A stretch of DNA of 42,335 nt from Burkholderiales bacterium (lineage in GTDB: Bacteria; Pseudomonadota; Gammaproteobacteria; Burkholderiales; JAEUOS01), in assembly GCA_016790695.1 (NCBI GenBank), contig JAEUOS010000064.1:1-42335 (forward strand), written 5' to 3'. The notes beneath the pieces were generated by a model. The model saw nothing but the letters and a program-made list of their open reading frames with translations. It was not told the origin of the DNA and searched no databases. The position numbers and the translations under genes are program-made. The first letter of the stretch is position 1. Each line of letters begins with the position of its first letter. Shown in pieces: positions 16,085-23,479 of the stretch.

Positions 16085-16615
16085 CTACTTCGACGCCGGG
16101 CCGCCGCGCGGACCCGGACGGGCCGCGCGCATTTCCTCGCGGGTGACCTTGCCGTCCTTGTTGGCGTCGAGCTTGTCGAAGTTCTCGACCAGGCGCTTCA
16201 TGCCGGCGGCCTCGGCCTCCGCCTTGCTGAGCGCGCCGTCGCCGTCCTTGTCGGCGGCCTTCATGCGTTCGCCGCGCTCGCCGCGCGGACCCTTGCCGTC
16301 GCCCTTGTGATGGTCGCCGTGCATGCCGCGCGCGGCGCGCATTTCCTCGCGGGTGACCTTGCCGTCCTTGTTGGCGTCGAGCTTGTCGAAGTTCTCGACC
16401 AGGCGCTTCATGCCGGCGGCCTCGGCCTCCGCCTTGCTGAGCGCGCCGTCGCCGTCCTTGTCGGCGGCACGCAGGTGGGCGCCGCGCGGACCGCCCTTGC
16501 CGGGCTCGCCCTTGGCGGCCGGCGCGCCGGACGCCGGCGCGGGCGCCTGCGCCAGGGCCAGCGAGGGAGCCAGCGCCACGGCGCTGACCAGCGCAAGATG
16601 CTTGATGAGATTCAT
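16085..16615 (-). CDS. Secreted EF-hand calcium-binding protein with duplicated EF-hand pair
   Basis: 176 residues from ATG at 16615, with AAGGA nine bases upstream. Residues 1-23 are a signal peptide (basic NLIKH, hydrophobic core, ALAQ), so it should be exported. An Ala/Pro/Gly linker precedes four EF-hand loops in two identical pairs: DKDGDGALSKAE and DANKDGKVTREE, each present twice. The pairs are separated by a His/Gly/Lys-rich spacer (GMHGDHHKGDGKG). The two pairs are encoded by a 134-bp perfect direct repeat. Each loop has the acidic residues expected for Ca2+. The role is probably calcium sensing or buffering in the periplasm; no partner is visible. Upstream are paired CGTTACA motifs. 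Confidence 0.85.
   Translation of the reverse strand: MNLIKHLALVSAVALAPSLALAQAPAPASGAPAAKGEPGKGGPRGAHLRAADKDGDGALSKAEAEAAGMKRLVENFDKLDANKDGKVTREEMRAARGMHGDHHKGDGKGPRGERGERMKAADKDGDGALSKAEAEAAGMKRLVENFDKLDANKDGKVTREEMRAARPGPRGGPASK
16125..16258 (-). repeat. 134-bp direct repeat, copy 1 (EF-hand pair)
   Basis: Identical base for base to 16335-16468, offset by 210 bp (in frame). It encodes one EF-hand pair of the secreted protein. Identity at synonymous positions points to recent duplication or gene conversion. Confidence 0.97.
16335..16468 (-). repeat. 134-bp direct repeat, copy 2 (EF-hand pair)
   Basis: Second copy of the repeat at 16125-16258; the match ends abruptly on both sides, and the 76-bp segment between the copies is different sequence. 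Confidence 0.97.
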
Positions 16616-16700
16616 GCTTCGCGTTCCTTCGGAAGGTTCAAGCCCGCCAGATCGGGGCTCACGCGAAACATAACGGGGCCGCATGCCCCGCGTGCACCGG

Positions 16701-16717
16701 CGTTACAGGACGTTACA
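16701..16717 (-). promoter_or_regulatory. Tandem heptamer CGTTACA x2, putative response-regulator site
   Basis: CGTTACA occurs at 16701-16707 and 16711-16717, a 10-bp period (one helical turn), the layout typical of OmpR/PhoB-family binding sites. Read toward the EF-hand gene it is TGTAACG-N3-TGTAACG, roughly 45-50 bases before a possible start linked to the TATGTT box at 16667-16672. The regulator is not identified. Confidence 0.4.
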
Positions 16718-16740
16718 CATGCGCACGTCCCGCCACGGCG

Positions 16741-17736
16741 TCAATCGAGCGAGACGCCGAGCTCGCGCGCCATGTTGTTCCAGACCGGGCCGATCTCGCG
16801 GTTGAGCCGTTCGAACTCCTCCGCGGTCCAGGGCTTCTCGCGCAGGCCGAAGTTGGCGTTGATCGCGCGGATGCGCTCGGAGCCGGCGCCTTCCTGGATC
16901 AGCTGGGACACGCGCGCGATGATCTCGCGCGGCGTCTTCGCCGGCGCGAACATCCCGATCCAGCCCTGGATCCGGAACACCTCGTCCTTGAAGCCCTGCT
17001 CGTCGAACGTGGGAACGTCGGGCAGCCGGGGCGAGCGCGTCAGCGTGGGCACCGCGATCACGCGGATCTTGCCGGCCTGCAGGTGCGGCAGCAGCGCGGA
17101 GATGCTGCCGATCGCGCCGGTGATCTGCCCGGAGGCGAGGTCGACCCACATCGGCGCCTCGCCCTTGTAATGGACCGGCTCGACCTTGGCGCCGTGGTTC
17201 TTGTTGAGCTGCTGCGCCACCATGTGCGGGAACGATCCCGCCGAATAGTTGCCCAGCGTGACGCGCTCCCGGCGCGCGAGCTCGACGAACTCGCGCGCGG
17301 TCCGGATCGGCGAGCCGGCATTGACCGCGAGCGGCAGATGGCCGGCGTCGAAGCCCGAGACATAGGCGAAATCGCGGTCCGGGTCGTACGGCATCTTCTT
17401 GTACAGCACGCGATTCTGGTTGATCGTGGTGGAGATCGTGAACAGGAACGTGTAGCCATCCGGCGCCGCCCGCGCCACCTCGCCGGTGCCGATCATGCCG
17501 CTCGCGCCGGCCTTGTTCTCGACGGTGAACGGCTGCCCGAGGCGCTGGGCGAGCTGGTCGCAATGCGCGCGCGCCAGCGCGTCGGTGAGACCGCCGGCCG
17601 GGAAGGCCACGATCACGCGCACCGGCTTGACCGGCCAGGCGGCCTGGGCACGGCCGCTCGACGGCGCGACGAGGGGCGCCAGGGAGGCGGCGGCAGCGGC
17701 GCCGAGCAGGCGGCGCCGAACGGGAAGGTGGGGCAT
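16741..17736 (-). CDS. Bug-family periplasmic solute-binding protein (TTT receptor)
   Basis: 331 residues from ATG at 17736, with GGAG seven bases upstream. An N-terminal RRRLL-containing signal peptide ends near GRAQA. The mature part opens with WPVKPVRVIVAFPAGGLTDALAR, typical of Bug receptors, followed by VENKAGASGMIGT, the PDGYTF segment and PYDPDRDFAYVS. PVHYKGEAPMWVDLASGQI and the LPDVPTFDEQGF stretch complete the pattern. Bug proteins capture carboxylates or related small molecules in the periplasm; this one's ligand is unknown. No TctA/TctB membrane genes are nearby. Divergent from the dienelactone hydrolase gene. Confidence 0.92.
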   Translation of the reverse strand: MPHLPVRRRLLGAAAAASLAPLVAPSSGRAQAAWPVKPVRVIVAFPAGGLTDALARAHCDQLAQRLGQPFTVENKAGASGMIGTGEVARAAPDGYTFLFTISTTINQNRVLYKKMPYDPDRDFAYVSGFDAGHLPLAVNAGSPIRTAREFVELARRERVTLGNYSAGSFPHMVAQQLNKNHGAKVEPVHYKGEAPMWVDLASGQITGAIGSISALLPHLQAGKIRVIAVPTLTRSPRLPDVPTFDEQGFKDEVFRIQGWIGMFAPAKTPREIIARVSQLIQEGAGSERIRAINANFGLREKPWTAEEFERLNREIGPVWNNMARELGVSLD

Positions 17737-17816
17737 GGTGGTCTCCTGGCTTGTTGTCGGGGGCGGCCGTGCCGGGCCGCCGTGCGGCGCGCGCGGCAGC
17801 GGGCGGCGCAAGGCAG

Positions 17817-17822
17817 CATAAT
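17817..17822 (+). promoter_or_regulatory. -10 box of the dienelactone hydrolase gene (CATAAT)
   Basis: CATAAT in an otherwise GC-rich divergent gap; the predicted start is about 50 bases before GTG 17877. A GC hairpin (17762-17768 paired with 17775-17781) lies upstream. No clear -35. Confidence 0.4.
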
Positions 17823-17876
17823 GGCACCCCTGGCCGAACCTGTATTGGCGTCAACCCTATGTCCATGGAGGAGAAC

Positions 17877-18794
17877 GTGACCGAGTCCGCGCTGATCGAG
17901 CGTCCCGTGCCGCAAGGCATCACCCAGCAGGAGATCGACCAGCGCGTGTTCGATCTCTACGACGAGTACTGCCACGGCGGCATCGACCGGCGCGAGTTCC
18001 TCGCGCGCGCCGCCGCGATCGTCGGCATCGCCGGCCTGGCCATGGCACAGGCGCTCCTGCCGCGCTATGCCCAGGCGCAGACGATTTCCTTCACCGACAG
18101 CCGCATCAAGGCGAACTACGTCACCTATCCGTCGCCGGGCGGCAATTCCGGCACCATGCGCGGCTACCTGGTGCAGCCGGCCGGCGCCGGCCCCTTCCCG
18201 GCGGTGCTGGTGATCCACGAGAACCGCGGCCTCAATCCCTACATCGAGGATGTCGCGCGCCGCGCCGCGGTCGAGGGGTTCCTCGCCCTGGCGCCGGACG
18301 GCCTGTTCCCGGCCGGCGGCTATCCGGGCAACGACGACGACGGCCGCACGCTGCAGGCGGGCCTGGACCAGGCCAAGCTGCGCACCGACCTGCTCAACAG
18401 CGCACGCTTCGTCAAGGCGCACCGGCTGTCGACCGGCAGGCTCGGCGTCACCGGCTTCTGCTACGGCGGCGGGGTGACCAACTTCCTGGCCGCGGCACTG
18501 GGGCCGGACATGCATGCCGGGGCGCCGTACTACGGCGTCGCCGCCGACACCGCGAGCGTCGCCCGGATCAAGGCGCCGCTGGTGTGCCATCTGGCCGAGC
18601 ACGACGAACGCATCAACGCGACCTATCCCGCGTTCGAGGCCGCGCTCAAGGCGGCGGGCGTGGCGCACCAGGTGCACGTCTATCCGGGCACCCAGCACGG
18701 CTTCCACAACAATTCGACGCCGCGCTACAACGAGGCGGCCGCGAAGCTGTCCTGGGAACGCACCATCGCGCACTTCAGGAAGCACCTCGCCTGA
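17877..18794 (+). CDS. Dienelactone hydrolase-family protein with twin-arginine signal
   Basis: 305 residues if started at GTG 17877, which has GGAGG at a 5-base spacing; ATG 17859 in the same frame has no such site. An unusually long N-terminal region (TQQEIDQRVFDLYDEYCHGG) precedes DRREFLARAAAIVG, a twin-arginine-like motif with a hydrophobic stretch and AQAQ cleavage region, as in E. coli YghX. The catalytic domain has HENRGLNPYIEDV, nucleophile cysteine in GFCYGGG, a VCHLAEHDERI acid region, and QHGFHN with the catalytic histidine, so a Cys-Asp-His triad. Likely hydrolyses a lactone or ester, perhaps after Tat export. Substrate unknown. Confidence 0.88.
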   Translation: MTESALIERPVPQGITQQEIDQRVFDLYDEYCHGGIDRREFLARAAAIVGIAGLAMAQALLPRYAQAQTISFTDSRIKANYVTYPSPGGNSGTMRGYLVQPAGAGPFPAVLVIHENRGLNPYIEDVARRAAVEGFLALAPDGLFPAGGYPGNDDDGRTLQAGLDQAKLRTDLLNSARFVKAHRLSTGRLGVTGFCYGGGVTNFLAAALGPDMHAGAPYYGVAADTASVARIKAPLVCHLAEHDERINATYPAFEAALKAAGVAHQVHVYPGTQHGFHNNSTPRYNEAAAKLSWERTIAHFRKHLA

Positions 18795-18804
18795 CCCCTG
18801 CGCG

Positions 18805-19452
18805 ATGGTGGAACTGCATTACTACCCGGGCAACGCGAGCCTGGTGCCGCATATCGTGCTCGAGGAACTCGGCGTGCCGTTCGCGCTCCGGCTGGTCGAT
18901 CGCGACGCCGGGGCGCATCGCGCGCCCGCGTACCTGCGCCTGAATCCGAACGGCCAGATCCCGGTGCTCGTCGACGGCGACCTGGTGCTCTACGAGACGG
19001 CGGCGATCTGCCTGCACCTGGCCGATGCGCATCCGCGCGGCGCGCTGGTGCCGGCACTCGGCAGCGCGGCGCGCGCGCACTGCTACAAGTGGCTGATGTG
19101 GCTTGCCGATGCGCTGCAGCCGGCGCTGATGGCGTATTTCTATCCCGAGCGCTGGGTCGACGCGGGCAACGACACCGGGGCGGCGCAGGTGCGGGCGCAC
19201 GCCGAGGCCCGGGTCGGCGCGATGCTCGACCAGCTCGAGGCCCAGATGGCGCGCCACGGCCGGCCGTGGCTGCTCGGCAGCGATTACGCGCTGGTCGACC
19301 CCTACGCGCTGGTGCTGTGCCGCTGGACGCGCGGATTCGCACGGCCGGCGCGCAGCCTCCCGCATCTGGGGCGCTACCTGCAGCGCGTCCTCGACCGGCC
19401 GGCGGTGGCGCGCGCATGCGCGACCGAGCGACTGGCGCCGCCGCTGGTGTAG
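18805..19452 (+). CDS. Glutathione S-transferase family protein
   Basis: 215 residues from ATG at 18805. The N-terminal thioredoxin-like half (ELHYYPGNASLVPHIVLEE) carries the GST motif NPNGQIPVLVDGD followed by LYETAAICLHLAD, where glutathione would bind. The helical C-terminal half includes PWLLGSDYALVDPYALVLCR, with the conserved aspartate of GST domains. It lies 10 bases after the dienelactone hydrolase stop, consistent with one transcript. It may conjugate or isomerise an intermediate of the neighbouring pathway, but that is inference. Confidence 0.88.
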   Translation: MVELHYYPGNASLVPHIVLEELGVPFALRLVDRDAGAHRAPAYLRLNPNGQIPVLVDGDLVLYETAAICLHLADAHPRGALVPALGSAARAHCYKWLMWLADALQPALMAYFYPERWVDAGNDTGAAQVRAHAEARVGAMLDQLEAQMARHGRPWLLGSDYALVDPYALVLCRWTRGFARPARSLPHLGRYLQRVLDRPAVARACATERLAPPLV

Positions 19453-19478
19453 TCCGTCGCATCCGCACGAGGAAGAGC

Positions 19479-20486
19479 ATGACAGATCCGTTGAACACCG
19501 CCGCATCGGCCGCGGTCGTGCGGCGCCGCCGCTTCGTCGCCGCCGGCATCGCCGGCCTCGGCGGCGCCGTATTGCCCGCACGCGCCCAGACACGCTGGCC
19601 CGACCGGCCGGTGCGCCTGGTGGTGCCGTTCCCGCCCGGGGGCAACAGCGACGCGCTCGGCCGCGTCGTGGCCGAACGCATGCGCGATCTGCTCGGCCAC
19701 GGCGTCGTGGTCGAGAACCGGCCCGGCGGCACCACCCAGGTCGGCACCGAGTTCGTCGCGCGCGCCGAGCCCGACGGCCACACCATGCTGCTGGCGGCGG
19801 CGACCTCGTTCACCGTCCTGCCCAACCTGCGCAAGCTGCCCTACGACCACGAGAGCGGCTTCGAGATCGCGGCCGGCATCGCCGACTACGTCGCCATCGT
19901 CACCGCGCGCAACGGCCTCGGCGTGAAGACGCTGCCGGAATTCGTGGCGCTGGCGCGGCGCCAGCCGGGCAAGCTGACCTGGGGCTCCGCGGGCGTGGCC
20001 TCGGCGGGGCACCTGTACGGCGAAATCGTCAAGCAGCAGACCGGCATCGACCTGTTGCACGTGCCGTTCAAGGGATCGGCCGACCTCATCGCCGCCCTCG
20101 GCGGCGGGCAGGTCGACCTGATCATCGACGGCGTCGGCCTGGGCATGGCGCGCAACGGCCAGGCGACCGCGCTGGCCGCCTTCTTCGGGCGCCGGCATCC
20201 CGACCTGCCGGACGTGCCGGCGCTGCCGGAGACCGGGCTCAGGATCGACCTGCCCGCCGGCGGCTGGGGCCTCGCCTTCCCGCGCGGCACGCCGCGCGCC
20301 ATCGTCGACCAGGTCGGCTCCCTGGCCGAGCGCATCATGGCCGAGCCGGAGACGCGCGCGCGCCTGCTGAAGGCGAGCGTGGTCGCCGACTGGTCGCCGG
20401 CGGCCGACTACCGGCGCGGGCTGGCGCAGGCGCGCACCTACTATGGCGCGCTGATCAAGGCCGCCGGCATCCGGCTCGAGGGGTGA
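19479..20486 (+). CDS. Bug-family periplasmic solute-binding protein (TTT receptor)
   Basis: 335 residues from ATG at 19479, with AGGAAGAG just upstream. The signal sequence is late: VVRRRRFVAAGIAG and a cleavage region near ARAQT. The mature Bug pattern follows: WPDRPVRLVVPFPPGGNSDAL, VENRPGGTTQVGT, PDGHTMLL, LLHVPFKGSADLIAAL and LPDVPALPETG. Located directly before the CoA-transferase gene (4-base gap), which suggests capture of the acid that is then activated. Ligand unknown. Confidence 0.92.
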   Translation: MTDPLNTAASAAVVRRRRFVAAGIAGLGGAVLPARAQTRWPDRPVRLVVPFPPGGNSDALGRVVAERMRDLLGHGVVVENRPGGTTQVGTEFVARAEPDGHTMLLAAATSFTVLPNLRKLPYDHESGFEIAAGIADYVAIVTARNGLGVKTLPEFVALARRQPGKLTWGSAGVASAGHLYGEIVKQQTGIDLLHVPFKGSADLIAALGGGQVDLIIDGVGLGMARNGQATALAAFFGRRHPDLPDVPALPETGLRIDLPAGGWGLAFPRGTPRAIVDQVGSLAERIMAEPETRARLLKASVVADWSPAADYRRGLAQARTYYGALIKAAGIRLEG

Positions 20487-20490
20487 CGCG

Positions 20491-21684
20491 ATGGGCGATC
20501 TGGCGTTCGGCAACGTCCGCATCCTCGACTTCACGCACTATCTGGCCGGCCCGGTCGGCACGTTCCAGCTGGCCATGCAGGGCGCGGACGTGATCAAGAT
20601 CGAGCCGCGCGCCGGCGACGGCATGCGCGCCTCCGGTGGCGACCGCGCGTGGGCTGCGCGCGGCATGGGCCCGGGCTGGATGGCGGCCAACGCCGGCAAG
20701 CGCAGCCTGACGGTCGACCTGGGCCGGCCCGAGGGCGTGGCCGTCGTCCGCCGCCTCGCGGCGGGCGCGGACGTCGTGTGCGAAAACTTCCGGCCCGGCG
20801 TGATGGAGCGCCTCGGCGTCGGCTGGTCCCAGTTGTCGGCACTCAACCCGCGCCTGATCTACTGCGCGGTCTCCGGCTTCGGCGCCACCGGCCCGGACAG
20901 CGCCGAGCCGGCCTTCGACGGCAAGATCCAGGCGATGTCCGGCCTCATGTCCCTGACCGGCGAGCCGGCCCAGGGGCCGATGCGCGCCGGCTTCGCGGTG
21001 GCCGACGTCGCCACCGGCGTCATGACGGCATTCGCGATCGCCACCGCGCTGTTCCAGCGCACGCACACCGGCACCGGCCAGTTCGTCGACGTGGCGATGC
21101 TCGACACGATGCTCAATTTCCTCGCGTGCCAGGCCGCCGACACCACGGTGTCCGGCGCGCGCCACCAGCAGATGGGCAATCTGTCGATGAGCCGCAAGCC
21201 CACCGCCGACCGCTTTCGCTGCGGCAGCGGCCATCTGGTGCTCGCGGTGCTCACCGACAAGCAGTTCGCCAACCTCATGCGCGCGCTCGATCGCGCCGAC
21301 GCGCTCGACGACCCGCGCTTCGCCGACTGGGACGGGCGCACCCGCCACGTCGACGCGCTGCGCGCGATCATCGAGGGCGCGATGGCCGCCGGGGATCCGC
21401 GCGACTGGGAGCGGCGCCTCAACGCCGCCGACGTGCCGTGCGGGGCGGTGTACGGACTCGACGAGATCCTCGCGCATCGACAGGTCGCGCATCGCGGCCT
21501 GCTGCAGGCGGCGCCCACGCCGCACGGGCCGGCCACCCTCGTCGGCCCGGCGTTTCGCCTCGCGCACGGCAACGGCGGCGTCGGCCCCGTCGCGGCGCTC
21601 GGCGAGCACACGGACGCGATCCTGGCCGAGGCCGGCTACGCCGCCGGCGAGATCGCCGCGCTGCGCGCGGCAGGCGTCATCTGA
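20491..21684 (+). CDS. Class III (CaiB/BaiF) acyl-CoA transferase
   Basis: 397 residues, usual length for the family. It opens with ILDFTHYLAGPVGTFQLAMQ and GADVIKIEPRAGD, the standard class III start. CENFRPGVMERLGVGW and LIYCAVSGFGATGP are conserved. The catalytic aspartate should be the D in EPAFDGKIQAMSGLM, which forms the acyl-aspartyl anhydride in formyl-CoA transferase. It moves CoA from a donor to a carboxylic acid. The neighbouring Bug receptors and crotonase suggest it activates an imported acid; the actual acid is not identifiable. Confidence 0.92.
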   Translation: MGDLAFGNVRILDFTHYLAGPVGTFQLAMQGADVIKIEPRAGDGMRASGGDRAWAARGMGPGWMAANAGKRSLTVDLGRPEGVAVVRRLAAGADVVCENFRPGVMERLGVGWSQLSALNPRLIYCAVSGFGATGPDSAEPAFDGKIQAMSGLMSLTGEPAQGPMRAGFAVADVATGVMTAFAIATALFQRTHTGTGQFVDVAMLDTMLNFLACQAADTTVSGARHQQMGNLSMSRKPTADRFRCGSGHLVLAVLTDKQFANLMRALDRADALDDPRFADWDGRTRHVDALRAIIEGAMAAGDPRDWERRLNAADVPCGAVYGLDEILAHRQVAHRGLLQAAPTPHGPATLVGPAFRLAHGNGGVGPVAALGEHTDAILAEAGYAAGEIAALRAAGVI

Positions 21685-21722
21685 GCTATCGCCGCGGCGC
21701 GGCGCAACGGAGGAGAAGCAGC

Positions 21723-22463
21723 ATGGAAAAGGTCATCGTCACCAACCACGCGGACGGCACCACCGTCATCGCCATCAATCGCCCGGATCGGCGCAATGCG
21801 ATCTGCGCGCAGACCGCGGTCGAACTGCAGCAGGCGTTCGCCGCGTTCGACGCGTCCGCGCAGAAGGTGGCGGTCTACACCGGCGTCGGCGACGAGGCGT
21901 TCTCCGGCGGGGCCGACGTCACCAACCTGCCCGAACTGTGGCGCTGCATCCCGACCGTCGGCATCACCACCGAGAAGCCGGTGATCGCCGCCGTCGGCGG
22001 CTGGTGCGTGGGCGGCGCGATGGTGGCGGCGATGATGTGCGATCTCCTGGTCGCGGCGGAGAACGCGAAGTTCTCCTATCCCGAGGCCAAGCTCGGCTTC
22101 ACCGGCGGCATGATCGCGGGCCTGGCGGCGCGCATACCGCACAAGCTCGCGATGGAGATGATGCTGCTGTGCCGCACCTGGGACGTCCGGCGCGCCTACG
22201 AGGCCGGGCTGGTCAACGAGGTCGTGCCGGTCGGGCGTCAGGTCGAGGCGGCGCTGGCGATGGCGCGCGAGATGACCAGCATGTCGCCGATGGTGCTGAC
22301 CACCCTCAAGCGCTTCGTCACCGAGGGCGTGCTGGCGCAGGGGCCGTCGGAGCGCATGGCGCGCGCGGGGCGCGACCTCGGGCTGGTGCGCGACAGCGAG
22401 GACGCGAGGGAGGCGCTCGCGGCGTTCAAGGAAAAGCGCAAGCCGCGCTTCACCGGCAAGTAG
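21723..22463 (+). CDS. Enoyl-CoA hydratase/isomerase family protein (crotonase fold)
   Basis: 246 residues. Crotonase motifs are NRPDRRNAI, the oxyanion-hole loops FSGGADVTNL and GGWCVGGAMVAA, and YPEAKLGFTGG. The glutamate of the YPEAKLG segment (Glu164 in rat hydratase numbering) is kept, but the first catalytic glutamate, normally in GGGCELA, is not (VGGAMVAA). That makes a simple hydratase less certain; an isomerase or hydrolase activity is possible. Thirty-eight bases after the CoA-transferase and 14 before a Bug gene. Confidence 0.88.
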   Translation: MEKVIVTNHADGTTVIAINRPDRRNAICAQTAVELQQAFAAFDASAQKVAVYTGVGDEAFSGGADVTNLPELWRCIPTVGITTEKPVIAAVGGWCVGGAMVAAMMCDLLVAAENAKFSYPEAKLGFTGGMIAGLAARIPHKLAMEMMLLCRTWDVRRAYEAGLVNEVVPVGRQVEAALAMAREMTSMSPMVLTTLKRFVTEGVLAQGPSERMARAGRDLGLVRDSEDAREALAAFKEKRKPRFTGK

Positions 22464-22477
22464 GGGAGGGCGCGGCC

Positions 22478-23437
22478 ATGGCTACGTTGCGCACCATCCT
22501 GCTCGCCGCGGGCGCGCTGCTCGCGGCCCCGGCCGCGGCGCAGGCGCCGGCCTGGCCGACGCAATCGCCGCGCCTGATCGTTCCCTATCCGGCCGGCGGC
22601 AACGCCGACGCGATCGGGCGCCTGGTCGCCAATCGCATCGGTCCGGGACTCGGCCAGTCGGTCGTGGTGGAGAACCGCGCCGGCGCCGGCGGCACCATCG
22701 GCGCGCAGGCGGTGGCGCGCGCCCCGGGCGACGGCAGCATGTTCCTGCTCGCGCCGGTGGCGATCCTCGCGATCACGCCGCACCTGCGCAAGGTCCCCTA
22801 TGACCCCGAGGCCGACCTGGTGCCGGTGGCGATGCTGTCGTCGAGCTACGGCCTGATGGCGGCGCGGCGCGATCTGCCGGCGTCCAGCCTGCAGGAGTTC
22901 ATCGCCCTCGCGCGCAAGGACCCCGGCAAGTACACCTTCGGCTCGGCCGGGGCGGCCACGGCGACCCACATCACCGGCGAGATCGTCCACCTGAAGGCGG
23001 GCATCCGGCTGCTGCACGTGCCCTACAAGGGCTCCGCCGAGGCGCTCACCGACCTGGTCGCCTCGCGCATCGACCTCATCTACGACCCGGTCGCACTCGG
23101 CCAGGCCCGGAGCGGCAACGTGAAGGTGCTGGCCGTGACCAGCAGCGTGCGCCATCCCGAGTTGCCGAATGTGCCGACGCTGCGCGAGGCGGGCATCGAG
23201 GTGCCGGCAGGCAGCTGGTTCGGCGTGTTCGCGCCGCGCGGCACCGCGCCCGCGGTGGTGGCGCGCCTGGCCGCCGAGATCGAGAAGGCGGTGACGGCCG
23301 CCGATGCGCGCGAGCAGATGCTGAAGTTCAGCCAGTACCCGGACTTCAAGGGGCCGCAGGCGTTCGCGCGCCAGGTGCAGGACGACCGCGCGTTCTTCAA
23401 GGACCTCATCGAACGCGCCGGCATCAAGGCCGACTGA
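22478..23437 (+). CDS. Bug-family periplasmic solute-binding protein (TTT receptor)
   Basis: 319 residues. The signal peptide is short and classical (MATLRTILLAAGALLAAPAA, cut near AQA). Bug motifs: SPRLIVPYPAGGNADAIGRL, VENRAGAGGTIGAQ, LRKVPYDPEADLVPVA, LLHVPYKGSAEALTDL, and LPNVPTLREAGI. It differs clearly from the other three Bug proteins in the window, so these are older paralogues, not fresh duplicates. It lies between the crotonase and the flavoprotein genes, in the same direction and with a gap of only 14 bases to the crotonase. Confidence 0.93.
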   Translation: MATLRTILLAAGALLAAPAAAQAPAWPTQSPRLIVPYPAGGNADAIGRLVANRIGPGLGQSVVVENRAGAGGTIGAQAVARAPGDGSMFLLAPVAILAITPHLRKVPYDPEADLVPVAMLSSSYGLMAARRDLPASSLQEFIALARKDPGKYTFGSAGAATATHITGEIVHLKAGIRLLHVPYKGSAEALTDLVASRIDLIYDPVALGQARSGNVKVLAVTSSVRHPELPNVPTLREAGIEVPAGSWFGVFAPRGTAPAVVARLAAEIEKAVTAADAREQMLKFSQYPDFKGPQAFARQVQDDRAFFKDLIERAGIKAD

Positions 23438-23479
23438 CGCGGCGGCGCTGCCGGGCGGCGCCGCGGGAAGACCCAAGCC

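Noticed and set aside
16125..16468. CRISPR-like direct repeats
   Set aside because: Only two 134-bp copies, in frame inside a coding gene and encoding EF-hands; not a repeat-spacer array.
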